This document shows, piece by piece, positions 12,416 to 20,868 of a DNA stretch of 64,000 nucleotides. The stretch is taken from NCBI RefSeq assembly GCF_022761115.1, contig NZ_JAKWJS010000004.1:186001-250000 (forward strand), written 5' to 3'. Positions within the stretch are counted from its first letter, which is position 1; each line of letters opens with the position of its first letter. Below the pieces are notes generated by a model. It made no database searches, was not told where the DNA came from, and saw only the letters and a program-made list of their open reading frames with translations. The DNA is from Dyella sp. RRB7. Lineage in GTDB: Bacteria > Pseudomonadota > Gammaproteobacteria > Xanthomonadales > Rhodanobacteraceae. Both the position numbers and the translations under genes were made by a program.

Positions 12416-13744
12416 TCAGGCCTTGGCGGCCGGACGACGGCTGCGCTGGCGATTGCGGTTGCCTTCGACCGGGCGATCGCCGCCCTGCGACTGGCCATAG
12501 CCATGGCCATGCGGACGATGCGACGACGACGGCTTGCCCTGGCGCTGCGGCGGACGTGCCTGGCGCTGGCCCTGCACCGGCTTCGGTGCGGCGGCATCGG
12601 TACGCAGCGGATGCGACGGCTCGAAGCCGGGCACGTCGCTGATGGCGATGTCCTGCTTGAGCAGCTTGCGGATGTCGCGCAGCAGGCCGGCTTCCTCATG
12701 GCTCACCAGCGACACCGCCATGCCGTCGGCGCCGGCGCGACCGGTGCGGCCGATGCGGTGCACGTAGTCTTCGGCCACCATCGGCAGATCGAAGTTGATC
12801 ACGATCGGCAACTGGTCGATGTCGATGCCGCGCGCGGCGATATCGGTCGCCACCAGCACCGTGATGCGATTGGTCTTGAAATCGCTGAGCGCACGGGTAC
12901 GCGCATTCTGGCTCTTGTTGCCGTGGATGGCGGCGGCGCGCAGGCCGGCCATTTCCAGCGACTTCACCAGCTTGTCGGCGCCGTGCTTGGTGCGGCTGAA
13001 CACCAGCGTCTGGCGGCGGCTGTCCTGCGACAGCACATGCAGCAGCAGGTCGCGCTTCTTGGCGGCGTCGACCGGATGCACGTGATGCGTCACCGTGGTG
13101 GCCACCGAGTTGGCCGGCGTCACCGACACTTCGCGCGGCTGATGCATGAACTGCATCGCCAGCGCCTTGATCGGCGGCGCGAAGGTGGCCGAGAACAGCA
13201 GCGTCTGGCGCTGGCGCGGCACGGCGGCCAGGATGCGCTTGAGCGCCGGCAGGAAGCCCATGTCGAGCATGCGGTCGGCTTCGTCCAGCACCAGCACTTC
13301 CACGCCGGACAGGTCGATCGAACGCTGCTGCATGTGGTCGATCAGGCGGCCCGGGGTGGCGATGACGACATCGACGCCACGACGCAGCGCCTGCATCTGC
13401 GGGCCCATGCTGACGCCACCGAAGATGGTGGTGCTGCTGATGCGCATGTGCTTGCCGTAGTCGCGCAGGTTGTCATGCACCTGGGCAGCCAGCTCGCGGG
13501 TCGGGGTAAGCACCAGGGCGCGCGGACGGCGCGTCTGCGTGGCGCCGGCGTTGGAAAGGTGCTGCAGCAGCGGCAGCGCGAACGCGGCCGTCTTGCCGGT
13601 GCCGGTCTGTGCGGCGGCCAGCAGGTCGCCACCTTCGAGCACGATCGGAATGGCCGCGGCCTGGATGGGAGTGGGGGTGGCGTAGCCTTGATCGGCAAGC
13701 GCGCGCAACAACGCGGGCGCAAGGCCCAGCGATTCGAAAGACAT
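12416..13744 (-). CDS. rhlE: DEAD-box ATP-dependent RNA helicase, RhlE-like
   Basis: A 442-residue helicase with the compact RhlE layout. It begins MSFESLGLAPALLRALADQGYATPTPIQ (Q motif) and has AQTGTGKT, VLDEADRMLDMGF, SATF and DYVHRIGRTGRAG. A C-terminal basic, Gln/Arg-rich tail of about 70 residues follows. RhlE family members act in rRNA maturation and RNA turnover. It is the second DEAD helicase within 6 kb; the other, at 8100-9962, differs by a DbpA-type RNA-binding fold. The 133-bp upstream gap separates it from the methyltransferase gene on the same strand. Confidence 0.92.
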   Translation of the reverse strand: MSFESLGLAPALLRALADQGYATPTPIQAAAIPIVLEGGDLLAAAQTGTGKTAAFALPLLQHLSNAGATQTRRPRALVLTPTRELAAQVHDNLRDYGKHMRISSTTIFGGVSMGPQMQALRRGVDVVIATPGRLIDHMQQRSIDLSGVEVLVLDEADRMLDMGFLPALKRILAAVPRQRQTLLFSATFAPPIKALAMQFMHQPREVSVTPANSVATTVTHHVHPVDAAKKRDLLLHVLSQDSRRQTLVFSRTKHGADKLVKSLEMAGLRAAAIHGNKSQNARTRALSDFKTNRITVLVATDIAARGIDIDQLPIVINFDLPMVAEDYVHRIGRTGRAGADGMAVSLVSHEEAGLLRDIRKLLKQDIAISDVPGFEPSHPLRTDAAAPKPVQGQRQARPPQRQGKPSSSHRPHGHGYGQSQGGDRPVEGNRNRQRSRRPAAKA

Positions 13745-13876
13745 GGAAGCTCCTGAGCAACCCGGAGCGTTCTTCGAACCGCGTTGCAGTATTCAATGAG
13801 GGAGGGACGGCGAGATGCCGTGCCGCGCAGTATAGCGCAATCGGGGCGCCCGCGCCTGCTGGCTTGTGCCTGCCGT

Positions 13877-14557
13877 TCAGGGCGGGCGCTGGGCCACCAC
13901 CAGATAGCTGTCGAACAGCATGTCGCCGTGGAGTGGCCGTATGCTCACCTGCAGCCCTGCCGCTTCCAGGGTGGCACGCAACTCGGCGGCGCTGGGATAG
14001 TGCTGCGCCCCAACGCTCATCCAGCCGCTGATGCGCAGGAAAAACTCCGATACGCGTGTGAGGTGGAAGCGCCAGCTCGATTCGCGCAGCACGTTGCGCA
14101 CGATCAGCCGGCCCCGTGGGGCGAGGTGCGCGACGGCGTTCTCCAGCACGGCGCGCTGGCCCGCCTTGGGCAGGTAGTGCAGCACGTCGATCAATGCGAC
14201 ATGGCCGTGGCACGCCTGCGCGACGGCGCCATCGCCCTGGAGCAGCCGCAGCGTCCCTTCCAGTCCCGACCGGCGCAGCGCGCGCAGGCCGGCCTCGATC
14301 TTGCGCGGGTCGTGATCCACGCCCAGGTAAGGCGCGGTGACGCCGCACGCGTGCAGGTACTGCCCCAGCAGGCCGATGCCGCAGCCGATATCGAACAACG
14401 GCATCGGGCGCTCGGCGATCAGTTCGGCAGTGGCGGCATACGCGGGGTCCCTAGTGAGCTTGCGCATGACGTAGCGGCGCTGGAGCCGGTGATCGTAAGA
14501 CGCGGCAATGCGTCGATGGGCGGTGACATCCATGGTCGCCATGTCAGCCGACGCCAT
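13877..14557 (-). CDS. class I SAM-dependent methyltransferase
   Basis: About 226 residues with a Rossmann-type methyltransferase domain. The SAM-binding motif I reads LFDIGCGIGLLGQYL (about residue 55), followed by YLGVDHDPRKIEAG (acidic motif II) and VALIDVLHYLPKAGQRAVLENAVAHLAPRGRLIVRNV. The substrate is not evident. The start is uncertain: ATGs at 14557, 14542 and 14533 are in frame and none has a clear ribosome-binding site. It is divergent from the MFS transporter gene with a 144-bp gap. Confidence 0.78.
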   Translation of the reverse strand: MASADMATMDVTAHRRIAASYDHRLQRRYVMRKLTRDPAYAATAELIAERPMPLFDIGCGIGLLGQYLHACGVTAPYLGVDHDPRKIEAGLRALRRSGLEGTLRLLQGDGAVAQACHGHVALIDVLHYLPKAGQRAVLENAVAHLAPRGRLIVRNVLRESSWRFHLTRVSEFFLRISGWMSVGAQHYPSAAELRATLEAAGLQVSIRPLHGDMLFDSYLVVAQRPP

Positions 14558-14701
14558 GACTGTGCGGCGTGAAGCCCGGTATGGGGGCCGGCATGGCGCT
14601 ATCCGCGCCCATGGTCGCTCTTGCGTCGCAACGGTCATGATGGTTCGCTTGGCGCCCAGCGTGCCGCGCGGGCGGACACGATCATCGTGATGGAGCTGCA
14701 C

Positions 14702-15946
14702 ATGTCGCCGTTCGCGCCCTTGCGGGAGCTCAGTACCACCCAGCGTCATACCGTGCTGGCCAGCTTCCTGGGCTGGACACTGGATGCGTTCGATTATTTC
14801 CTGCTTACCTTCGTGATCGTGGCGGTGGCGCAGGAGTTTCATGCCGACAAGCAGGATGTCACCTACGGCCTGTTCCTGACGCTGGCCGCACGTCCCCTCG
14901 GCGCCCTGCTGTTCGGGCGGCTGGCGGATCGCTACGGCCGGCGGCCGATCCTGATGCTCGACGTGATCCTGTTCTCGCTGTTCGAACTGGCCACCGCGTT
15001 TTCCACCTCGCTCACCATGTTGCTGGTGCTGCGCTTCCTGTTTGGCGTGGCGATGGGCGGCGAATGGGGCATTGGCGCCTCGCTGGCGATGGAGTCGATT
15101 CCGCCGAAGGCGCGCGGCCTGGTCTCCGGCCTGCTGCAGAGTGGTTACCCATGCGGCTTCTTCCTGGGCGCGCTGGCCAACTGGCTGCTGATCGACCACA
15201 TCGGCTGGCGCGGCCTGTTCGTGGTCGGCGCCGTGCCGGCGCTGCTGGTGCTGTATATCCGCCGCACCGTGCCCGAGTCGGAGGTATGGCGGCAAGGGCA
15301 GGCCGTACGCCAGAAGCGCGGCCTGTTCGAGGCCATGCGCGGCCGCTGGAAGCTCGCCATCTACCTGATGCTGCTGATGATGGCGTTCAACATGTTCAGC
15401 CACGGCTCGCAGGACCTGTACCACACCTTCGAGGAAGTGAGCCTGCACCTGCCCACCGGCTCCGGCGCGGCCTTCATGCTGGTGGCCATGCTCAACCTGG
15501 GCGCGCTGGTGGGCGGCCTGTTCTTCGGCGCGCTGTCCGAGCGCATCGGCCGGCGCCGGGCCATCATCCTGGCCGCGCTGCTGGCGATACCGGTGATCCC
15601 GCTGTGGACCCACGGCGGTTCCCTGCTGCTGCTTGCGCTGGGGGCGTTCCTGATCCAGGTGATGGTGCAGGGGGCCTGGGGCGTGGTGCCGACCCACCTG
15701 AACGAGCTGTCGCCCGACGAGGTGCGCGGCACGCTGCCCGGTTTTGCCTACCAGACCGGCAACCTGCTGGCGGCGGTCACCGCCAACGCCCAGCTGTGGA
15801 TCGCCCAGCGGCATGGCGGCGACCTGGCCTTTGCCATGTCGCTGTGGATCGCCGTGGTGGCGGTGCTGCTGGCCGGGCTGGCCTGGCTGGGGCCCGAGGC
15901 CCATGGCGTGCGCTTCGGGCGGGCAGCCGCCAAGGCGGGCGGCTAG
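14702..15946 (+). CDS. MFS transporter (sialate/lactate/aromatic-acid-like)
   Basis: A 414-residue membrane protein with 12 predicted helices. The MFS signature GRLADRYGRRPILM lies in the loop after helix 2, with its counterpart GALSERIGRRRAII after helix 8. The LASFLGWTLDAFDYFLLTFV first helix and FLFGVAMGGEWGIGASLAMESIPPKARG segment resemble the metabolite:proton symporter and SHS lactate/sialic acid branches. The ATG at 14702 is preferred over 14690 because GGAG lies 6 bases upstream. A substrate cannot be assigned. Confidence 0.85.
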   Translation: MSPFAPLRELSTTQRHTVLASFLGWTLDAFDYFLLTFVIVAVAQEFHADKQDVTYGLFLTLAARPLGALLFGRLADRYGRRPILMLDVILFSLFELATAFSTSLTMLLVLRFLFGVAMGGEWGIGASLAMESIPPKARGLVSGLLQSGYPCGFFLGALANWLLIDHIGWRGLFVVGAVPALLVLYIRRTVPESEVWRQGQAVRQKRGLFEAMRGRWKLAIYLMLLMMAFNMFSHGSQDLYHTFEEVSLHLPTGSGAAFMLVAMLNLGALVGGLFFGALSERIGRRRAIILAALLAIPVIPLWTHGGSLLLLALGAFLIQVMVQGAWGVVPTHLNELSPDEVRGTLPGFAYQTGNLLAAVTANAQLWIAQRHGGDLAFAMSLWIAVVAVLLAGLAWLGPEAHGVRFGRAAAKAGG

Positions 15947-15994
15947 CCGGATGGACTGCTAGAATCCCCGTTTTGATCCATCACGAGACATGCA

Positions 15995-16480
15995 ATGAAG
16001 GCTGGCAAGGACAAGGTCATCTCGCTCCACTACACGCTGACGGTGGACGGTGAAAAGGTCGAGAGCTCCCTCGATCGCAACGAGCCGCTGTGGGTGCTGC
16101 TGGGCCATGGCCAGCTGATCCCCGGCCTGGAAAAGGCCCTGGAAGACCACGTCGCGGGCGACAGCCTGCAGGTCGAGGTGGCCCCGGCCGAAGGCTACGG
16201 CGAGCGCCAGGAAGGCATGGTCCAGCGCGTGCCGAAGAAGTACTTCCAGCAGGCCGCCAAGCTCAAGCCGGGCATGACCACGGTGCTGGCGCTGAAGGAA
16301 GGCGGTCACCGCGTGGTGGTGGTGCAGAAAGTGGGCATGACCACGGTCGACGTGGACCTCAACCACCCGATGGCCGGCAAGACGCTGAACTTCGATGTCA
16401 CCCTCAACGAAGTGCGCGAAGGCACCGAGGAAGAGATCCAGCACGGCCACGCCCATCCCCCGGGCGCTGAGGCTCACTGA
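15995..16480 (+). CDS. FKBP-type peptidyl-prolyl cis-trans isomerase, SlyD-like
   Basis: A 161-residue protein with the split FKBP domain and inserted IF chaperone flap typical of SlyD (VISLHYTLTVDGEKVESSLDRNEPLWVLLGHGQLIPGLEKALEDH; flap around residues 70-125; then VDLNHPMAGKTLNFDVTLNEVREGTEEEI). It helps folding and, in SlyD, nickel handling. The long His/Cys-rich metal tail of E. coli SlyD is missing; only a short HGHAHPPGAEAH remains. Transcription probably ends at the perfect hairpin at 16497. Confidence 0.92.
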   Translation: MKAGKDKVISLHYTLTVDGEKVESSLDRNEPLWVLLGHGQLIPGLEKALEDHVAGDSLQVEVAPAEGYGERQEGMVQRVPKKYFQQAAKLKPGMTTVLALKEGGHRVVVVQKVGMTTVDVDLNHPMAGKTLNFDVTLNEVREGTEEEIQHGHAHPPGAEAH

Positions 16481-16496
16481 ACCCTTCATGCAACGC

Positions 16497-16529
16497 GACA
16501 ACGGCGCCTCACGGCGCCGTTGTCGTTTC
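16497..16529. terminator. bidirectional hairpin between slyD-like gene and ohr
   Basis: A perfect 12-bp stem GACAACGGCGCC / GGCGCCGTTGTC with a TCAC loop, followed on the plus strand by GTTTCTGT. It lies in the 66-bp gap between the convergent isomerase and ohr genes. The T-tract is weak, so its efficiency is uncertain. Confidence 0.65.
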
Positions 16530-16546
16530 TGTCCCTGCGGGTCAGC

Positions 16547-16975
16547 TCACACCAGCGTGATCTGCACATCCACATTGCCGCGCGTGGCGTGCGAGTACGG
16601 GCAGATGTCGCGATGTGCCACGTCCACCAGCTCCTGCGCCACGGCACGGTCGAGGCCCGGCAGGCTGACGTCCAGCTTCACGGCGATGCCGAAACCGGTC
16701 GGTTCGCGCGGGCCGATGCCCACATGCGCCGTCACCGAAGCGTCCTTCAGGGTGACGCCCTTCTGGCGGGCGACGAAGCGCACGGCGCCCTCGAAGCAAG
16801 CCGCATAGCCGGCCGCGAACAGCTGTTCCGGATTGCTGCCGGCGCCGCCCGGGCCACCCAGGCCCTTGGGCACGACCAACTGCAGGTCGAGCACGCCGTC
16901 GTCGCTCTTGGCGTGGCCTTCGCGGCCGCCGGTGACGGTGGCGGTGGCGGTATAGAGAATGTTGCTGATGCTCAT
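16547..16975 (-). CDS. ohr: organic hydroperoxide resistance protein Ohr
   Basis: A 142-residue OsmC/Ohr-family thiol peroxidase that reduces organic hydroperoxides. The N terminus NILYTATATVTGGREGHAKSDDGVLDLQLVVPKGLGG is classical for Ohr. The two redox cysteines are in AAGYAACFEGAVRF (about residue 60) and HRDICPYSHATRGN (about residue 125). It lies 3 bp downstream of ohrR on the same strand and so is probably cotranscribed with its repressor. Confidence 0.95.
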   Translation of the reverse strand: MSISNILYTATATVTGGREGHAKSDDGVLDLQLVVPKGLGGPGGAGSNPEQLFAAGYAACFEGAVRFVARQKGVTLKDASVTAHVGIGPREPTGFGIAVKLDVSLPGLDRAVAQELVDVAHRDICPYSHATRGNVDVQITLV

Positions 16976-16978
16976 GGG

Positions 16979-17437
16979 TCAATCCTCGGTGGTGGAGTGT
17001 TGGAGTTGCCGCGCAAGGTGTTTCAGTTGATCACGCAGTTGTTGCATCTGGCCTAGCGACATATTCAGGTGCCCGGCGATGCAGGCGGGTATGGCGCTGG
17101 CCGGTTCACGCAGGGCAAGCCCTGTTTCGGTGAGCCGGATATCCACTTCGCGCTCGTCTTCGGTGCGGCGCTGGCGGCTTATCAACCCCGCCGTCTGCAG
17201 CCGTTTCAGCAACGGCGTGAGCGTTCCCGAATCCAGCTGCAGGCGCTGGCCCAGTTCGCGGACGGTGAGGCCGTCCTGCTCCCATAGCACCAGCATCACC
17301 AGGTATTGCGGGTAGGTCAGCCCCAGCGGTTCCAGCAACGGGCGGTAGAGCCCGGTAAAGGAGCGCGAGGCGGCGTACAGCGCAAAGCACAGTTGCTGGT
17401 CCAGCAGCAGTTGATCAGGGGTGGGCTTCCGTTTCAT
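16979..17437 (-). CDS. ohrR: MarR-family organic peroxide sensor/repressor OhrR
   Basis: A 152-residue winged-helix regulator. The N-terminal reactive cysteine is Cys17 in [15 protein letters not shown]. The helix-turn-helix region is [34 protein letters not shown], followed by the wing [18 protein letters not shown] second cysteine, Cys119 ([10 protein letters not shown]), has nearly the spacing known from the two-Cys OhrR of Xanthomonas campestris (Cys22/Cys127), so sensing by intersubunit disulfide is likely. The start at 17437 gives the family N terminus; an extended frame runs over the operator. Confidence 0.93.
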   Translation of the reverse strand: MKRKPTPDQLLLDQQLCFALYAASRSFTGLYRPLLEPLGLTYPQYLVMLVLWEQDGLTVRELGQRLQLDSGTLTPLLKRLQTAGLISRQRRTEDEREVDIRLTETGLALREPASAIPACIAGHLNMSLGQMQQLRDQLKHLARQLQHSTTED

Positions 17438-17458
17438 GGGGTAAATGGTAAGCGCAAA

Positions 17459-17486
17459 ATTAAATTGTGTACAATTCAATTTTCCA
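17459..17486 (-). promoter_or_regulatory. probable OhrR operator/promoter region
   Basis: An AT-rich island in otherwise GC-rich DNA, 20-50 bp upstream of ohrR. It contains the inverted repeat AATTG-TGTA-CAATT at 17463-17476 followed by another CAATT. AT-rich dyads with AATTG/CAATT arms are what OhrR repressors bind in related bacteria, so autoregulation of the ohrR-ohr operon is inferred. Confidence 0.65.
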
Positions 17487-17521
17487 ATGGCAACGATAGC
17501 CGCCGCCTTTCGGGCCATGGC

Positions 17522-18097
17522 TCAGTCTAGGAGGCGTTTGCCGAAGGCGAAGTGATCGCGCCAGTACGGGCCGTCGATATCGTCCAGGCGCACCGTGCCG
17601 CCGCTGTTGGGGGCATGCACGAAGCGGCCCTTGCCCACGTAGACGCCCACATGGCTGATGCCGTCGTTGCCGCCGAAGAACACCAGGTCGCCACTGACCA
17701 GGTCGGTCATGGTGCGGACGCGCTGGCCGCTTATCTGCGACATCTCGCGCGAGCTGTGCGGCAGCATCAGGCCGGCTGCGTTGCGATAGATGTAATCGAC
17801 CAGCCCACTGCAGTCGAAACCGCCATCGGGGGTATTGCCGCCCCAGCGATAAGGCGTGCCGACCAGGGCAATGGCGCGGAACAGCACGTCGTTGGCGGTA
17901 CCCGCGCTGCCCGAGGGCGCCCGTGCCGGCAGGTCAGCCAGCGAGGAGCGGGAATCCTTATAGGTGGGCTCCGGCCGCCGGGCACTGCTGGCGCAGGCGG
18001 CCAGCAACAGGACCGTTACGCCCAGCAGCACATGGCGCGCAACACGCCACGGTGCTGGCGAGCATAAGGACGGATCGGCGGCACCCGGGTACATCAT
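17522..18097 (-). CDS. NlpC/P60 (C40) family cell-wall peptidase lipoprotein
   Basis: A 191-residue predicted lipoprotein. The signal peptide ends in the lipobox LLAAC (Cys near residue 36). The C40 peptidase domain shows GTPYRWGGNTPDGGFDCSGLVDYIY with the catalytic Cys, ISHVGVYVGKGRFVHAP with the catalytic His and following polar residue. Such enzymes cut peptidoglycan cross-links (Spr/NlpC type). The start at 18097 (or the adjacent ATG at 18094) follows GAGGGG. It is upstream-separated by 92 bp from the next minus-strand gene. Confidence 0.88.
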   Translation of the reverse strand: MMYPGAADPSLCSPAPWRVARHVLLGVTVLLLAACASSARRPEPTYKDSRSSLADLPARAPSGSAGTANDVLFRAIALVGTPYRWGGNTPDGGFDCSGLVDYIYRNAAGLMLPHSSREMSQISGQRVRTMTDLVSGDLVFFGGNDGISHVGVYVGKGRFVHAPNSGGTVRLDDIDGPYWRDHFAFGKRLLD

Positions 18098-18189
18098 GCA
18101 TCCCCTCGGCATGGGTCGCGGCCGAGGTTAGCAAATCAATAAGTTGGAAGAAAGTTCTTAGCGACTACGCGAGGTGGGGTCTCGCGTTT

Positions 18190-19518
18190 TCATGAGCCGG
18201 GTCGATCGACGGTGAGATTGCGCAGGCTCAAGTTGTGGCCGTCCCGATCCCAGGCGGTCAGCTTGTACTGCCCCGGTCTCAGGTAAAGGGTGTTCATGCT
18301 GTCCTGGGTGAGAAACACGTAGCGGTCGGCCGGGATGGCGTCATCGCTCTCGCTGGCGTAACGCGCCTCGACCACGCACGGCAGCTGGCGCTGGCACATC
18401 TCGCTGGAGATCACCCTGGCCTGGCGTACGTCGCCGATCAGGCCGAGCCAGTGCGGCCGGCGTTGGTGGCCGGCCGGGGGCAGCACCACATCGACGTCGT
18501 GGCGCGACGGGTCCGACGTCCATACGCTGCCGCTCTCCCGGCTGACCAGGACGGAAGGGCGGTCCACCGGAAACTGCACGATCAGCTGTCGATAGAGGTC
18601 GGTGCTGGGCATCGGGCCGATGTCGCGCCAGCGCGTCTGGTCGATGGACAGCGGATCGAACCCGCTGAGCTGCTTGAGCTGCATCGCCATGGGCTGGATG
18701 GTGCCGCCGAGGTTGCCCGGCGCCTTGTCGATGTGCGCGTAGCCGGCATGCACGAACAGCCGCGCCTTGGGGTCCTTGGCGAACACCTTGCGATAAAGCA
18801 GTTGCGCCTGCCCGGCTTCGCGATCGGCCAGCGCATCGGCGTCCGATTCGTAGGCCACCACCTGGAAGCCCAGCCGGATCGCCTCGCGGATGATGTCGCC
18901 ATACAGTGGCTCGTGCAGATACTCGCTGCCCGAGCTGGTGGTGGGATAGCCGCGCGCCATCAGCCCGGTGTCGGTGTTGTTGAGCGCCTCGGCGGCGAAA
19001 TAGGTAAACCCTTCCGCCCGCAGCTTGGGCAGCAGGGCGAGCGTGAGCTCGCGGGTGTGCGCATCGTGGTGCGCTTCATTGATCATCACGATACGGCGGT
19101 TGGTCGCCAGCTTGGCGATTTCCTCGGCCGCATCGTTGGCCTGCCAGTCGTTGGGCGCGGGCAAGGGCACCGGCGTCTGCACCCGGTTGTCGAACGGGAA
19201 ATCGATGATGGCCTCGTCGTACAGGCCCAGTTCGTCCTCCAGGGAAGCCAGCAGCTGCTGGTCGATCATGCGATCGGCCCGGGTCAGGGTCGGCATGACT
19301 TCGCGCAGATACAGGTAGCGCGCCAGTTCGTTCTTGATGTGCGCCGTCTCGGTGAACAGGTCGCGCGAGACCTGCATCTCCGAAGACGCCGTGGCGGGAT
19401 GTTGCTGGCCCGCCGCCCTGAGATTCGGTGAGAGGCCCAAGGCACAGGCCACGGCACCGGCTGCCGCCATGCGCCAAGCGCTGACTATCCTGTCGGACTT
19501 CGCCACATACCTGTACAT
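18190..19518 (-). CDS. exported protein of unknown function, ChaN/EreA-like fold suspected
   Basis: A 442-residue protein with an N-terminal signal-like segment (basic MYRYVAKSDR, then a hydrophobic stretch to about residue 36). Around residue 140 the sequence RRIVMINEAHHDAHTRELTLALLPKLRAEGFTYFAAEAL resembles the ChaN and erythromycin-esterase type E-x-H core; LFVHAGYAHIDKAPGNLGG follows near residue 260. The last 130 residues are not recognised. GGGGAG lies 7 bases before the start. The function is unknown; periplasmic localisation is inferred. It is divergent from the FAD oxidase gene. Confidence 0.7.
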   Translation of the reverse strand: MYRYVAKSDRIVSAWRMAAAGAVACALGLSPNLRAAGQQHPATASSEMQVSRDLFTETAHIKNELARYLYLREVMPTLTRADRMIDQQLLASLEDELGLYDEAIIDFPFDNRVQTPVPLPAPNDWQANDAAEEIAKLATNRRIVMINEAHHDAHTRELTLALLPKLRAEGFTYFAAEALNNTDTGLMARGYPTTSSGSEYLHEPLYGDIIREAIRLGFQVVAYESDADALADREAGQAQLLYRKVFAKDPKARLFVHAGYAHIDKAPGNLGGTIQPMAMQLKQLSGFDPLSIDQTRWRDIGPMPSTDLYRQLIVQFPVDRPSVLVSRESGSVWTSDPSRHDVDVVLPPAGHQRRPHWLGLIGDVRQARVISSEMCQRQLPCVVEARYASESDDAIPADRYVFLTQDSMNTLYLRPGQYKLTAWDRDGHNLSLRNLTVDRPGS

Positions 19519-19568
19519 CGCTCACTCCCCAGGGTGAGGGTTGGGCACAGCGACGCTAGAATAGCCTC

Positions 19569-20828
19569 ATGGATGCTTCACGCAGTGATGTGTTGATTCT
19601 TGGCGGCGGCGTTGTCGGCCTGGCCTGTGCCTACTACCTGCGAAAGTCCGGAGCTACCGTGCGGGTTTTGGAGCAGGGTACCCCGGGTTGCGGCAGTTCG
19701 CACGGCAATTGCGGAACGATCACCCCCAGCCATGCCCCGCCCCTGGCCATGCCCGGCATGCTTGGCGTGGCGTTGCGCTCGATGCTCCGCGCCGATGCGC
19801 CGCTTTATATCAATCCCCGTTTCGATGGACGCCGCCTGCGCTGGCTGCTGGGTTTTGCCCGGCACTGCAACTGGCGCGACTTCGAACAAGCCGCGCAGGC
19901 GCGCTCGGCCATCCTGCAGCACTCACGCGCCCTGTTGCCGGGGCTGGTGAGGGACGAGGGGCTCGACTGCGAGTTCGGCGAAGGCGGCGTGCTCTACGTC
20001 TACCGCACCGACCGCGCGCTGCAGGCGGATGAGCACCATCACGCGCAGGTACTCGATCGGCTCGGCGTGGAAGTCCAGCGCTTGCATGGCGACGAGGTGG
20101 AAGCGATGGAGCCGGCGCTGAAGCCCGGCGTGGTCGGTGGCCTGTTCCATCCGGGCGACGCCCGTCTGCGCCCCGACCGCTACGCGGCGGAGTTGGCGCG
20201 ACGCGTGGTGGAGCTGGGTGGCTCGATCGAGACCGCCGCGCGCATCGATCACTTCGGCACCCAGGACGGACGCATCGACCATGTGCGCACCACGCGCGGC
20301 GTCTTCCGCGGCGACCGCGTGGTGATGGCGCTGGGCGCGTGGTCGCCCCTGATGGGCAAGCTGCTGGGCCTGCATCTGCCCATGCAGCCGGGCAAGGGCT
20401 ATTCGCTCACCTACACGCGCCCAACGCTGGCGCCGCGTCATGCGCTGGTGCTGCGCGAGGCGTCGGTATGCGTCACCACCTGGGACAGCGGATTCCGCCT
20501 GGGCAGCACCATGGAATTCTCCGGTTATGCCGAAGGACTCAATCGCACCCGCCTGGATGCCCTGCGCCGCGGTGCCGCCGATGGGCTGTACCAGCCCGAG
20601 GGGCCGCAACTGCTGGAAGAGTGGTGGGGCTGGCGGCCGATGAGCGTGGACGAGGTGCCGATCATCGGCCCCAGTACGCGCTGGTCCAACCTGACCTATG
20701 CCACGGCGCACGGCATGCTCGGCGTGAGCATGTCGGCAGCCACCGGCGAGTTGGTGGCTTCACAGCTGCGTGGCGGCACTCCCATGATCGATCCCGCGCC
20801 TTACGCGCCAGCACGCTTCGGCGTGTAA
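19569..20828 (+). CDS. FAD-dependent oxidoreductase, D-amino acid dehydrogenase (DadA)-like
   Basis: A 419-residue DAO-family flavoprotein. The FAD-binding dinucleotide motif is LILGGGVVGLACAYYLRKSG (residues 9-28) with the acidic end RVLEQ. GNCGTITPSHAPPLAMPGM and the C-terminal WWGWRPMSVDEVPIIGPS...NLTYATAHGMLGVSMSAATGELV match DadA, which oxidises D-amino acids and passes electrons to the respiratory chain. No amino acid racemase is adjacent. An identical role here is inferred only. It is 40 bp upstream of the glutathione reductase gene. Confidence 0.85.
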   Translation: MDASRSDVLILGGGVVGLACAYYLRKSGATVRVLEQGTPGCGSSHGNCGTITPSHAPPLAMPGMLGVALRSMLRADAPLYINPRFDGRRLRWLLGFARHCNWRDFEQAAQARSAILQHSRALLPGLVRDEGLDCEFGEGGVLYVYRTDRALQADEHHHAQVLDRLGVEVQRLHGDEVEAMEPALKPGVVGGLFHPGDARLRPDRYAAELARRVVELGGSIETAARIDHFGTQDGRIDHVRTTRGVFRGDRVVMALGAWSPLMGKLLGLHLPMQPGKGYSLTYTRPTLAPRHALVLREASVCVTTWDSGFRLGSTMEFSGYAEGLNRTRLDALRRGAADGLYQPEGPQLLEEWWGWRPMSVDEVPIIGPSTRWSNLTYATAHGMLGVSMSAATGELVASQLRGGTPMIDPAPYAPARFGV

Positions 20829-20868
20829 CCCTCAAGCTGCAAGCTAGCCAGCCACCAGGAAGACAAGC

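Noticed and set aside
14558-15904. The long upstream part of the minus-strand frame that ends in the methyltransferase
   Set aside because: It is antisense to the MFS transporter and has no family signal; only the last 226 codons match a methyltransferase.
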